Source: Symbiodinium natans (lineage: Eukaryota; Sar; Dinophyceae; Suessiales; Symbiodiniaceae). From it: a stretch of 25,000 nt of DNA. The notes below the pieces were generated by a model. It saw only the letters and a program-made list of their open reading frames with translations. It was not told the DNA's origin and did not search any database. Positions 7,276 through 14,625 of the stretch are shown one piece after another (position 1 is the first letter of the stretch; every line of letters begins with the position of its first letter). Location of the stretch: positions 82,501 to 107,500 of the forward strand of contig CAJNDS010000586.1 of assembly GCA_905221605.1 (NCBI GenBank). Direction: 5' to 3'. A program made the position numbers and the translations under genes.

Positions 7276-7346
7276 CTGCCGCCGCTGGTGCTGGCCGTCA
7301 TGCATTCTCCGTCGGCGTCGAGGATCTGCTTCCCTTTCACCGGCGC
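7276..7346 (-). CDS. Candidate exon, beta-trefoil lectin repeat start
   Basis: The minus-strand exon follows CTGCCAAG and reads APVKGKQILDADGEC, then MTASTSGG, ending AG|GAACGTG (GA donor, phase 2). I-L-D-x-D-G-E-C-M-T resembles the G-x-C-L-x start of a ricin-B repeat. Joining to the exon at 6345-6380 places the next Cys 14 residues after the first, the normal spacing. A GT donor at 7271 (AAC|GTGCTG) would be phase 0 and would not fit the next exon. Confidence 0.55.
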
Positions 7347-7393
7347 CTTGGCAGATCGATATCGGCAGAGTCCACGGCAAGGACAACATGTCA

Positions 7394-7491
7394 ACCCTAC
7401 AACCCGAAACCCTAAACCCTAAACCCTGAACCCTAAACCCTAAACCCTAAACCCTAAGCCCTAAGCCCTAAACCCTAAACCCTAAACCCCA
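7394..7491. repeat. Telomere-like array, CCCTAAA orientation
   Basis: About 14 heptamers with occasional CCCTGAA, CCCTAAG and CCCGAAA variants. Confidence 0.95.
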
Positions 7492-7522
7492 AATCAAATG
7501 TTCAACCAAGCGGCATACTCAC

Positions 7523-7589
7523 AGCCACCGCAGGCGCTGACCCCAAGGCCACCCAGCATCAACTTCTGGTCGCACTGCTCAATGAGGTC
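7523..7589 (-). CDS. Candidate exon with consensus splice sites
   Basis: The minus strand shows CCTAATCCTCTGACAG|GAC, with a CTAAT branch-like motif, then 67 bp reading DLIEQCDQKLMLGGLGVSAC and GG, then the donor T|GTGAGT. Both splice sites are near-consensus. Telomere-like arrays flank it in the CCCTAAA-island-TTTAGGG arrangement. A Cys-rich extracellular segment is possible. No family is recognised. It is phase 0 at the start and phase 1 at the end, so it does not connect directly with the exon at 7276-7346 as drawn. Confidence 0.5.
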
Positions 7590-7623
7590 CTGTCAGAGGA
7601 TTAGGGGGTTTAGGGCCTAATGA

Positions 7624-7800
7624 AGGGTTTAGGGTTTAGGGTTTAGGGTTTAGGGTTTAGGGTTTAGGGTTTAGGGTTTGAGGGTATAGGGTTTAAGGTT
7701 TAGGGTTTGAGGGTTTGAGGGTTTGAGGGTTTGAGGGTTTGAGTGTTTGAGGGTTTGAGGGTTTGACGGCTTGATGGTTTGAGGGTTTGAGGGTTTGTTT
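7624..7800. repeat. Telomere-like array passing into a TTTGAGGG variant array
   Basis: TTTAGGG heptamers (7624-7690) give way to about 12 units of the octamer TTTGAGGG (7700-7798). This is local homogenisation of a variant. Confidence 0.95.
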
Positions 7801-7835
7801 GGGGTTTCCTTGAAGCCCTACCACGGGCTCCAGCT

Positions 7836-7927
7836 ACCCTAAACCCTAAACCCTAAACCCTAAACCCGAAACCCGAAACCCGCAACCCTAAACCCTAAAC
7901 CCGAAACCCTAAACCCGAAACCCTAAA
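7836..7927. repeat. Telomere-like array, CCCTAAA orientation, with CCCGAAA variants
   Basis: About 13 units. The island that follows (7928-8035) carries a minus-strand frame (KDCQCKYQWEHPNLKPRKRR) and a GTAAGT donor-like site at about 8004. It may be an exon, but the boundaries are unclear. Confidence 0.9.
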
Positions 7928-8038
7928 GCTGGGCTCGGCATCCCCGAAAGCCCAGCGTCTCTTTCGGGGCTTAAGGTTGGGATGTTCCCACTGATACTTA
8001 CACTGACAGTCCTTAATAGACATAGGGAAATTGTTTAA

Positions 8039-8058
8039 ATATATATATATATATATAA
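8039..8058. repeat. (AT)n microsatellite
   Basis: Ten AT dinucleotides, followed by AATA repeats to about 8080. Confidence 0.9.
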
Positions 8059-8099
8059 GTAAAGTAATAAATAAATAAATATGGCAGTGGGTTAAAATT

Positions 8100-8590
8100 C
8101 GGGTTGTCGCGGGGGGTCCGCCCCGCCCTCTGCTACAAGCCTTGTCGCGGGCAGGTTGTTTCATACCTTTGTCGCGCCGCTACTTTGAACCCAATTTTCT
8201 TAGTTGGGTTTTGTAAGGGTTTAGGGTAAAGGGTTTAGGTTTAGGGTTGGGGTTTCGGATGAAGGGTTTAGGGATTTTACTGGAGAGCCTTAAACCCTGA
8301 ACCCTGTAAATATAAACCCTGGGCTTCTCGTTCAAGGTTGTCCTACGGATGGGCACCTGCTGGCTCGAGCAGTCGCGCGGGTTGTCGCGGGTATGTCGCG
8401 CCCTGTCGCAGGCCTTGTCGCGGACTGAGAGTGAAAGTTGCTGCAGACACGCATCAAGGTCGCATCGAGATTGGCAATGAGAAAATTCAATGGTATTGCT
8501 GTCTTGTCGGGGGGGGCGGGGGGGTTGTAGCCTTGTCGCGGGGGGGGTTGTCGCGGACACGGCACGTCTGTTACAAACCTTTGTCGCGGA
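8100..8590. repeat. Cluster of TTGTCGCGG motifs
   Basis: About ten occurrences of (T)TGTCGCGG or close variants, near 8103, 8143, 8169, 8379, 8391, 8402, 8414, 8533, 8548 and 8580, all in the same orientation with irregular spacing. Overlapping open frames on both strands follow from the GC-rich composition and are not supported as genes. Degenerate TTTAGGG units lie at 8217-8275. Confidence 0.6.
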
Positions 8591-8737
8591 GGGACCCCCC
8601 GGTGCCTGTTACAAGCCCGGAAAAAAAAACTCACTGCCAATATGTATACATATAATATATCCGCCGACCCCAGCTTTGAGCGGGGGAGGCGCTAGTGAAG
8701 ACTCCATGGCGTCGGCGTAACCCCGCACCTTAAGCTG

Positions 8738-9560
8738 ATTTTAAAAGGCCCCAGTCCGTGCCCCGCCCTTCCCGCCCCTAACCCTCCCACCACCAACCAC
8801 CCTTCCCAACCATTCCACTCCATCCTCCCCCTACCCCTTCCCCACTCGATCAGATGACTGACTTTAAAGACTGACTTTTTAATAAAAGGGCTCCAGTGCA
8901 TGCCCGCCCCCTCTTCCTCCGCCCCCCTTCCCTTCCACCCCCACCCCCCCCCACCCCCCCCCCACCCCCCCCCCCCCCCCCCCCACCCGCCACCACCCCC
9001 ACCCCCCCCCCCCCCCACCCACTTTTTTAACCGACTTTAAAGGGTCCATGCTGCCCCCCGGCCTCTCCACGTGCTCCGCCCGCTCCGTCTGCTCCACCCA
9101 CTCGCGCCACCCCCCGACCCCCCCCCCCCCCCCCACCCCCCCACCCCCCCCCACCTCCACCCCCACCGCCCCCCCACCCCAGGCCACCGGCCCCCGCCCA
9201 CTCCACTCCCCCACCCACCCCCGCGCAACCCCCCCAAACCCCCGCCCACACTCCCCCGCAACCCCCCCCCACACCCACCTCCCCCCCCCCCCCTTGACTG
9301 CACTTTAAAGCCTGCAGTGCATCGCCCTCTCCAGCTGCCCCCCTTCCCTCCCACCCACTCCCCCCCCCCCCCCCCAACACCCCCCCCCCACCCCCCCCCC
9401 ACCCCCCCCCCCCACCCCCCCCCACCCCCCCCCACCCCCCCCCCCCACCCCCCCCCACTCCCGCCCCCCGCCCCCGCACCGCACCCCCCCCCCACCCACC
9501 CCCCCCCCTGAATGAACCGACTTTAAAGAGACTTTAAAGGCAGAATTAAGGCGGACTCCA
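8738..9560. repeat. C-rich low-complexity block built on a TTTAAAGGxxCCAGTGC unit
   Basis: Very C-rich DNA (CCCCACCC runs) is punctuated by five related motifs of the type (C)TTTAAAGG(G)CTCCAGTGCATGCC, near 8740, 8884, 9034, 9302 and 9532. This suggests diverged copies of one unit separated by expanded C tracts. The long Gly-rich and Pro-rich open frames in this region are compositional artefacts. Confidence 0.6.
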
Positions 9561-9595
9561 GTGCCAGCGACGTCCCGCGTTCCGCACGGGTGACC

Positions 9596-9597
<2 letters not shown>

Positions 9598-9663
<66 letters not shown>
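9598..9663. repeat. Poly-T tract (66)
   Basis: 66 uninterrupted T. On the minus strand it is poly-A, which could mark the 3' end of a retroposed sequence coming from the right. The 9664-9780 sequence has no recognised gene, and the length may be affected by assembly. Confidence 0.85.
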
Positions 9664-9783
9664 CGTGGTTTTTTGCGTCGCCACGGAGGCCCCCAGAGGG
9701 CGCGCATCATGAGCATCAGCGGGTCCATGATGCCCCCCAAAGGGCGGGCATAAGCGACGTGTCTAAGCCCGGGGCTAGGAAAA

Positions 9784-9944
9784 AGGGAGTTTAGGGGCCT
9801 TATAAAGTGCTTAGAAACGTTAAGGGAGTCTAGGAGCCTCAAACGCTTAGAGATTTGAAGGGAGTTTAGGGGCCTGAAAATGCTTAGAAACTTAACGCTT
9901 AGAGATTTTAAGGGAGTTTAGGGGCCTCAACATGCTTAGAAACT
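9784..9944. repeat. Short tandem repeat AAGGGAGTTTAGGGGCCT...GCTTAGAAAC
   Basis: Four units start at 9784, 9823, 9859 and 9911 (spacing 39, 36 and 52 bp) and share AAGGGAGTxTAGGxGCCT and GCTTAGA motifs. Confidence 0.75.
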
Positions 9945-9994
9945 GCTCGCCCCGGGCTTCTGCGTGCGCTGCCCGCCCATGGGCGCAGCCCCTT

Positions 9995-10026
9995 AAAATA
10001 TATATATATATATATTATATGTATAT
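9995..10026. repeat. (TA)n microsatellite
   Basis: TA repeat with one break. 10030-10215 is non-repetitive with no supported gene. Confidence 0.85.
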
Positions 10027-10274
10027 AGGGAACTAGAATCCCTATGAAGGGCTGCTAGGATAAGGGGGGTAACATCCCAAGGCCTGGTGGGCTTCTCCCC
10101 TGTGAGTCCTGGTGAAAGCACTGGTAGGAGTCGTCTCCGGCCCCAAGGAACGAGCGGCGTTTGGTGACTTTCCAGCACCTGGGAATCGTCCCAGAAGGGC
10201 TATAGGGTTCACAGGAACCCTAAAGCCTACACCCTAAACCCTAAACCCCAGGGCTGAGCCAGCACTAGCGTTAC

Positions 10275-10338
10275 CCGGGATGTCTGCGAATCCAGGACCA
10301 CACAGCACTGCGGTCAGGGCCTGCCAGCCTCCCCAAGT
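10275..10338 (-). CDS. Candidate exon of unknown product
   Basis: The minus strand shows GCATGTTTCACAG|ACT, then 64 bp open (TWGGWQALTAVLCGPGFADI), ending CCCGG|GTAACG. CCCTAAA and TTTAGGG arrays flank it on the left (10216-10249) and right (10374-10432). An alternative acceptor GGCAG|GCC lies inside. No domain match is recognised. Confidence 0.4.
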
Positions 10339-10373
10339 CTGTGAAACATGCGAGCGCCTGGTGCTGATAACCT

Positions 10374-10432
10374 AGGGTTTAGGGTTTAGGGTTTAGAGTC
10401 TAGGGTTCAGGGTTTAGGGTTTGGGGTTTAGG
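10374..10432. repeat. Telomere-like array, TTTAGGG orientation
   Basis: About eight units with GGGTTTAGAGTC and TTTGGGG variants. Confidence 0.95.
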
Positions 10433-10568
10433 CTGCTCCCTTTGTTGCCATTTTTCGAAGACCTACTGCAGTCAGGTTGATGGTCAAGGTGTTCATACTG
10501 TGAAGGTGGTCAGCACCAAGTTCTGTAGCATCTCCTCTAAGGCGAGAGTCTCAGCTCTCCGGATTCAG

Positions 10569-10630
10569 CCTAAACCTAAACCCCAAACCCTAAACCCTAA
10601 ATCCTAAACCCTAAACCCTAAACCCTAAAT
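10569..10630. repeat. Telomere-like array, CCCTAAA orientation
   Basis: About nine units. With 10374-10432 it encloses the intronic stretch 10433-10568. On the minus strand that putative intron (10339-10765) therefore has TTTAGGG nearer its 5' side and CCCTAAA nearer its 3' side. Confidence 0.95.
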
Positions 10631-10765
10631 GGTTTAGGGTTTCAGGTCGAAACTGTTGGTATTGGGCAAGCCTACTGCTTGCCAGAGGCTTGACGAGCAA
10701 GGACTCAAAAAAGAACGGAACTATCGGCAAGGACCCTTTCATCCCCCACGCCCGTCCGTAGAAAC

Positions 10766-10844
10766 TCCACATCTCAGCTCATAAATCTCAACATTCGTCG
10801 GCACACTTTGTGGCGCCGGGGACGCAGAAGACACACTGAACAAC
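10766..10844 (-). CDS. Candidate exon of unknown product
   Basis: The minus strand shows GGTTATGGCAG|G, then a 79-bp open frame (LFSVSSASPAPQSVP, then TNVEIYELRCG), ending GGA|GTTTCT. The first base completes a phase-2 codon, as in the lectin exons. The content looks like a Ser/Pro-rich linker followed by a beta-strand-like segment. No family is recognised. Confidence 0.45.
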
Positions 10845-10970
10845 CTGCCATAACCTGGACCAGCTGAACCCTAAGACTGGGATCACCTACCCTATACGAC
10901 TTAAATCCCCATTAGTGTATATGGACCATAAACCGTCTAATTTGGGTTCATCTAGTCCCCAAGAACCATA

Positions 10971-11078
10971 CCCTAAACCCTATAAACCCTAAGCCCTAAA
11001 CCCTAAACCCCGAAACCCTCAACCCCGAAACCCTAAACCCTAAACCCTAGACCCTAAACCCTAAACCTAAACCCTAAC
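10971..11078. repeat. Telomere-like array, CCCTAAA orientation
   Basis: About 15 units with CCCCGAA variants. Confidence 0.95.
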
Positions 11079-11081
11079 TAC

Positions 11082-11133
11082 GCTGCCGAGCTGCAGCTGT
11101 GCATCTGCTACTTTGCAAGCTTTGCGATAGGAC
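11082..11133 (-). CDS. Candidate short exon
   Basis: The minus strand shows GAGCCCAG|G, then SYRKACKVADAQLQLGS, ending AGC|GTAGTT just before a TTTAGGG-oriented array. The opposite strand is also open (AAELQLCICYFASFAIGPGL), so the strand is not certain. Confidence 0.35.
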
Positions 11134-11174
11134 CTGGGCTCGGGGATGCATCCAGGAGTGCCTCTTAAGCCCAT

Positions 11175-11212
11175 TTTAGGGCTTAGGGTTTATAGGGTTT
11201 AGGGTTGAGGGC
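11175..11212. repeat. Telomere-like units, TTTAGGG orientation
   Basis: A few degenerate heptamers. From 11213 to 11690 there is non-repetitive sequence. Its minus strand carries a coding-like frame near 11375-11470 (VREIGVVGNLYGMWLGPS) with a CGCCCTCAG|G acceptor, but no clear boundary. Confidence 0.8.
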
Positions 11213-11699
11213 TAAGTCATGGTGTGACGAGCAGCGGTCGAAACTTCATGGAGTACAGTACTTCACTACCGTCACTTTGGCGCGCTTCGGCCTGTCGGTA
11301 TGTTCTATAATTCTATCAGCTTATGTTATGACATGTTGCTCCTGTATTTCTATATGAATCTATTACTAGGGCCAAGCCACATGCCATACAGGTTTCCCAC
11401 CACGCCGATCTCACGCACCTGAGGGCGCGCAACAAACAAGGTCTCGGAGGAAGCCTCCCTAGGGGCTGTACCTCGGGTGTTGAGGAACCTTTTTAAAGAT
11501 CCTTAAGGAAGCATAAGGGCCATATTAGGAGCATATTATGACAAGGAACCTTTAGGGGTGCAACCTTAGAGGTACGAGCCTTAATCCCTTGACTGAAGTC
11601 AAGACATCCCTCGCATCCCTAAACCCCTATCTCGTCAGACGAGAAGGCGCACCCAGACCCGCGCAAAACATGGAGGTCCCCAAGATTCACAATAAACCC

Positions 11700-11976
11700 T
11701 CCATAAACCCTAAACCCTAAACCCTACACCCTAAACCCTAAACGCTATAAACCCTAAACCCTAAACCCCAAACCCCAAACCCCAAACCCCAAACCCCCAA
11801 CCCCCAACCCCAAACCCTAAACCCTAAACCCTAAAACCCTAAACCCTAAACCCTAAACCCTAAACCCTAAAGCCTAAACCCTAAAACCCTAAAACCCTAA
11901 AACCCTAAAACCCTAAAACCCTAAAACCCTAAACCCTAAACCCTAAACCCTAAACCCTAAACCCTAAACCCTAAAC
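11700..11976. repeat. Long telomere-like array with CCCTAAAA octamer block
   Basis: About 38 units. It includes CCCCAAA variants (11764-11815) and a run of seven CCCTAAAA octamers (11878-11932). On the minus strand it starts exactly at the donor of the exon at 11977-12048 (TTGG|GTTTAG). Confidence 0.97.
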
Positions 11977-12048
11977 CCAATCTGAGGCCAGCGGCCAGCT
12001 CCGTGCACTGGCTGTAGAGGCGGCACTGCTTCGTAGACATGACCTCAC
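11977..12048 (-). CDS. Candidate exon, second half of an Apple/PAN-like module
   Basis: The minus strand shows CCCTGGCAG|GT, then EVMSTKQCRLYSQC and TELAAGLRL, ending G|GTTTAG (72 bp, phase 1-1). C-R-L-Y-S-x-C is a frequent closing pattern of protist PAN-like domains. The upstream exon at 12507-12607 ends in phase 1 if its GC donor is used. Both ends touch telomere-like arrays: CCCTAAA-oriented upstream and TTTAGGG-oriented at the donor itself. Confidence 0.55.
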
Positions 12049-12083
12049 CTGCCAGGGATCTACTGTTGGGTTGTTTTTGAGGG

Positions 12084-12262
12084 CTAGGGTTTAGGGTTTA
12101 GGGTTTAGGGTTTAGGGTTTAGGGTTTAGGGTTTAGGGTTTAGGGTTTAGGGTTTAGGGTTTAGGGTTTAGGGTTTAAGGGTTTTAGGGTTTAGGGTTTG
12201 GGGTTTACGGGGCTTAGGGTTTAGGGCTTCGGGCTTTAGGGCTTTGGGTTTAGGGTACTTCA
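12084..12262. repeat. Telomere-like array, TTTAGGG orientation, degenerate at right
   Basis: About 14 perfect heptamers, then variants (TTTGGGG, TTACGGGG, CTTCGGG). The following island 12250-12400 reads CSLMFVHCARDCDGSVNFTL on the plus strand and SQSEVDRAITVPGAVDEHEA on the minus strand after CGTTTTCTGACAG. Both look coding, so I leave it uncalled. Confidence 0.95.
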
Positions 12263-12506
12263 GTCGCGTTGCAGCCTCATGTTCGTCCACTGCGCCCGGG
12301 ACTGTGATGGCTCGGTCAACTTCACTCTGGGACTGTCAGAAAACGCCACGTGCCATGGGGCTTCGATATTCACGTTCAATACCCTTCAACCCACAACCTA
12401 AACCCTATAATTTGCAAATATATTAATACACTACTATAAACACATCATAGTATAATCATACAGTAATATATAACCGAATAATTTAGTCAAGCAGACAGTA
12501 CCCAGC

Positions 12507-12607
12507 CTTCCCAGTAGTAGGGGCACTTTTGGGAAATGCAGCGCGTCTTGCAGTTCGCAGCGTCCAGGCCATCAGTCTCGCTCTCCACAAAGACATTTGT
12601 CAGGTAC
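12507..12607 (-). CDS. Candidate exon, first half of an Apple/PAN-like module
   Basis: The minus strand shows TTTGCGTGCCCAG|G. It then reads YLTNVFVESETDGLD and AANCKTRCISQKCPYYWE, ending G|GCTGGG (GC donor, phase 1). A-x-C-x-x-R-C-x4-C-P-Y-Y-W matches the cysteine and aromatic pattern of PAN/Apple-like extracellular domains, which mediate protein or carbohydrate contacts. The GC donor gives the phase needed by the exon at 11977-12048. A GT donor 5 bp further (TGG|GTACTG) stays open but is phase 0. Confidence 0.55.
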
Positions 12608-12659
12608 CTGGGCACGCAAAGCGGGGTTGAGGGTTTCGGGTTTGTTGAGACCCGCAACC

Positions 12660-12786
12660 CAAATGTGGGATCCATGTTCCTGCATGAGACCAGTTCCTCC
12701 CGAGATACGCTTGCTGGCAGACGAACTGCCCATCCACCTCGGCCGCAACATGCAAGCGCTGCTTGCCTTCTTTGCAGAAAGCCCTC
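12660..12786 (-). CDS. Candidate exon, Cys/aromatic-rich extracellular segment
   Basis: The minus strand is open and reads RAFCKEGKQRLHVAAEVDG, then QFVCQQAYLGRNWSHAGTW. It lies immediately downstream of a C22 tract (G tract 12787-12808 on the plus strand) that could act as a polypyrimidine tract, and upstream of the PAN-like exons on the same strand. A plus-strand frame (IRLLADELPIHLGRNMQALL) is equally open, so the strand choice rests on neighbours only. Confidence 0.35.
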
Positions 12787-12838
12787 GGGGGGGGGGGGGG
12801 GGGGGGGGTGGGAATATATATATATATATATATATATG
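12787..12838. repeat. G22 tract followed by (AT)n
   Basis: 22 G, then GTGGGA, then about 13 AT units. It is followed at 12843-12872 by a dispersed 30-bp sequence also present, inverted, at 22905-22934. Confidence 0.9.
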
Positions 12839-13042
12839 TAAGAGGAACCTTTGTGTAAAATATGATGATTCGGTTTGGGGTTTAGGGTTTAGGGATAAGG
12901 TTTAGTAAGTTTAGGCTTCAGGGCTTAGGATCGGTGCGTTTTTCTTTGCTCCTAAACCCCTGAGGTGCTGAGGGCGCCTTAAACCCTTAAGCCCGAAGCC
13001 CTAAACCTCAAGCCCAACAAAGTTGCTAGCCCGCACACTTAC

Positions 13043-13074
13043 TGTGGGTCAGGAGGGAATCGGGGAATAATGTG
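13043..13074 (-). CDS. Candidate micro-exon with perfect GTAAGT donor
   Basis: The minus strand shows CCAAACGTGCAG|CAC, then HIIPRFPPDP, ending CCACA|GTAAGT. It is only 32 bp. Telomere-like units flank it upstream (CCCTAAACCCC). Short, so low confidence. Confidence 0.35.
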
Positions 13075-13147
13075 CTGCACGTTTGGGGTTTAGGGTTTAT
13101 GCAGGGTGTAGGGCTTCGGAATTAGGGTTTAGGGCTTAGGGCTATAG

Positions 13148-13300
13148 CTTTGGGCCACATTTTGCAAGCAGCTCCTGTGCACTCTCGCTGTCGTCTCACA
13201 TTGCTCGCGTAACTTCTGACGGAAAGTGCCCAGAGTCTCCGAGGCTTTCATCTTCACTGTGTCGGTGAGGCGGTAGAGCTTCACGGCAAGTGTCAAGGGT
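13148..13300 (-). CDS. Candidate exon block, helical Lys/Arg-rich segment
   Basis: The minus strand reads LTLAVKLYRLTDTVKMKASE, then TLGTFRQKLREQCETTARVH and further open codons to about 13148. Codon third positions are mostly G or C. The segment looks alpha-helical. The same block is repeated in tandem to the right with progressive decay, so this leftmost copy may be the intact one. Exact splice boundaries are not clear. Confidence 0.4.
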
Positions 13301-14460
13301 TTCGAACTGGGGTTCAGGGTTTAGGGTCCAGGCTTTGGGGTTTCCGAGTGGGGTTTAGGCTTTAGGAATTTCAGAGTGGGTTTAGGGTTTAGAGTCTAAA
13401 CTTTAGGGGTGTCAGAGTGGGGCTTAGGGTTTAGGGTCAAAGCTTTCGGAGAACGCCACAAGGCTGAGGGGTGGACGATTGACTGTAATCGTCTCACATT
13501 GCTCGCGTAACTTCTGACGGAAAGTGCCCAGAGTCTCCGAGGCTTTCATCTTCACTGTGTACGGGAGGCGGTAGAGCTTCACGGCAAGTGTCAAGGGTTT
13601 CGAACTGGGGTTCAGGGTTTAGGGTCGAGGCTTTAGAGGTTTCCGAGTGGGGTTTAGGCTTTAGGAATTTCAGAGTGGGGTTTAGGGTTTAGAGTCTAAA
13701 CTTTAGAGGTGCCAGACTGGGGTTTAGGATTAGGGTCTAGGCTTTAGGGGTGTCAGAGTGGGGCTTAGGGTTTAGGGTCAAAGCTTTCGGAGAACTCCAC
13801 AACGCTGAGGGATGGACGACTGACTGGAATCGTCTCACATTGCTCGGGTAACTTCTGACGGAAAGTGCCCAGAGTTTAGGGTCAAAGCTTTCGGAGAACG
13901 CCACAAAGCTGAGGGATGGACGATTGACTGGAATCGTCTCACGTTGCTCGACTGTGTACGTGAGGCTGTAGAGCTTCACGGTAAGTGTCAAGGGTTTCGA
14001 GCTGGGGTTCAGGGTTTACGGTCTAGGCTTTAGGGGTTGCCGAGTGGGGTTTAGGCTTTTAGGATTAGGGTCTAGGCTTTAGGGGTGTCAGAGTGGGGCT
14101 TAGGGTTTAGGGTCAAAGCTTTCGGAGAACTCCACAACGCTGAGGGATGGACGACTGACTGGAATCGTCTCACATTGCTCGGGTAACTTCTGACGGAAAG
14201 TGCCCAGAGTTTAGGGTCAAAGCTTTCGGAGAACGCCACAAAGCTGAGGGATGGACGATTGACTGGAATCGTCTCACGTTGCTCGACTGTGTACGTGAGG
14301 CTGTAGAGCTTCACGGTAAGTGTCAAGGGTTTCGAGCTGGGGTTCAGGGTTTAGGGTCTAGGCTTTAGGGGTTTCCGAGTGGGGTTTAGGCTTTAGGGAT
14401 TTCAGAGTGGGGTTTAGGGTTTAGAGTCTAAACTTTAGGGGTGTCAGAGTAGGCACTTCA
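13191..14460. repeat. Large tandem duplications of an exon-like block plus telomere-like spacer
   Basis: The marker TCGTCTCACATTGCTCG occurs at 13191, 13489, 13830, 13934, 14165 and 14269 (spacing 298, 341, 104, 231 and 104 bp). Positions 13723-14018 and 14058-14353 look identical over 296 bp, at a 335-bp offset. Spacers are degenerate TTTAGGG-like units (GTTTAGGCTTTAGG). The second copy (about 13480-13610) keeps an open minus-strand frame. The third and later copies are truncated (VKLYSLTYTVEQRETIPVNR). Confidence 0.85.
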
Positions 14461-14540
14461 CATCAAAAGCCTGTCGATCAGCTCACCACGCTCCAGGCGG
14501 TCCAAATGTCCTCCATTGCGGCTTAGTGTTTCCAAAAAAC

Positions 14541-14625
14541 TGAAAGGGTCCCGAACCCAAACCCTCCTAAGTTTTGTCCTAGAACCGGAAGGGTCCCGAA
14601 CCCAAACCTTCCTAATTTTGTGAAA
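14541..14625. repeat. Direct repeat GGGTCCCGAACCCAAACC, two copies
   Basis: Two 45-bp-spaced copies (about 14544 and 14589) share AAGGGTCCCGAACCCAAACC and a following TCCTAAxTTTTG. 14630-14870 is non-repetitive with degenerate telomere-like units and no supported gene. Confidence 0.75.

Noticed and set aside
2223-7346. A toxin of the ricin type
   Set aside because: Only the carbohydrate-binding beta-trefoil pattern is visible. That fold is widespread in harmless lectins and enzymes, and no N-glycosidase chain motif is seen in the window.
8692-9511. Gly-rich minus-strand and Pro-rich plus-strand open frames of 60-150 codons
   Set aside because: They follow directly from C-tract DNA. Four or more overlap in different frames, with no non-repetitive protein segment.
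13737-14326. Two identical 84-codon minus-strand open frames as duplicated genes
   Set aside because: They are the decayed copies of the tandem exon-like block read through telomere-like spacers. The identity reflects the 296-bp duplication, and only the leftmost block looks intact.
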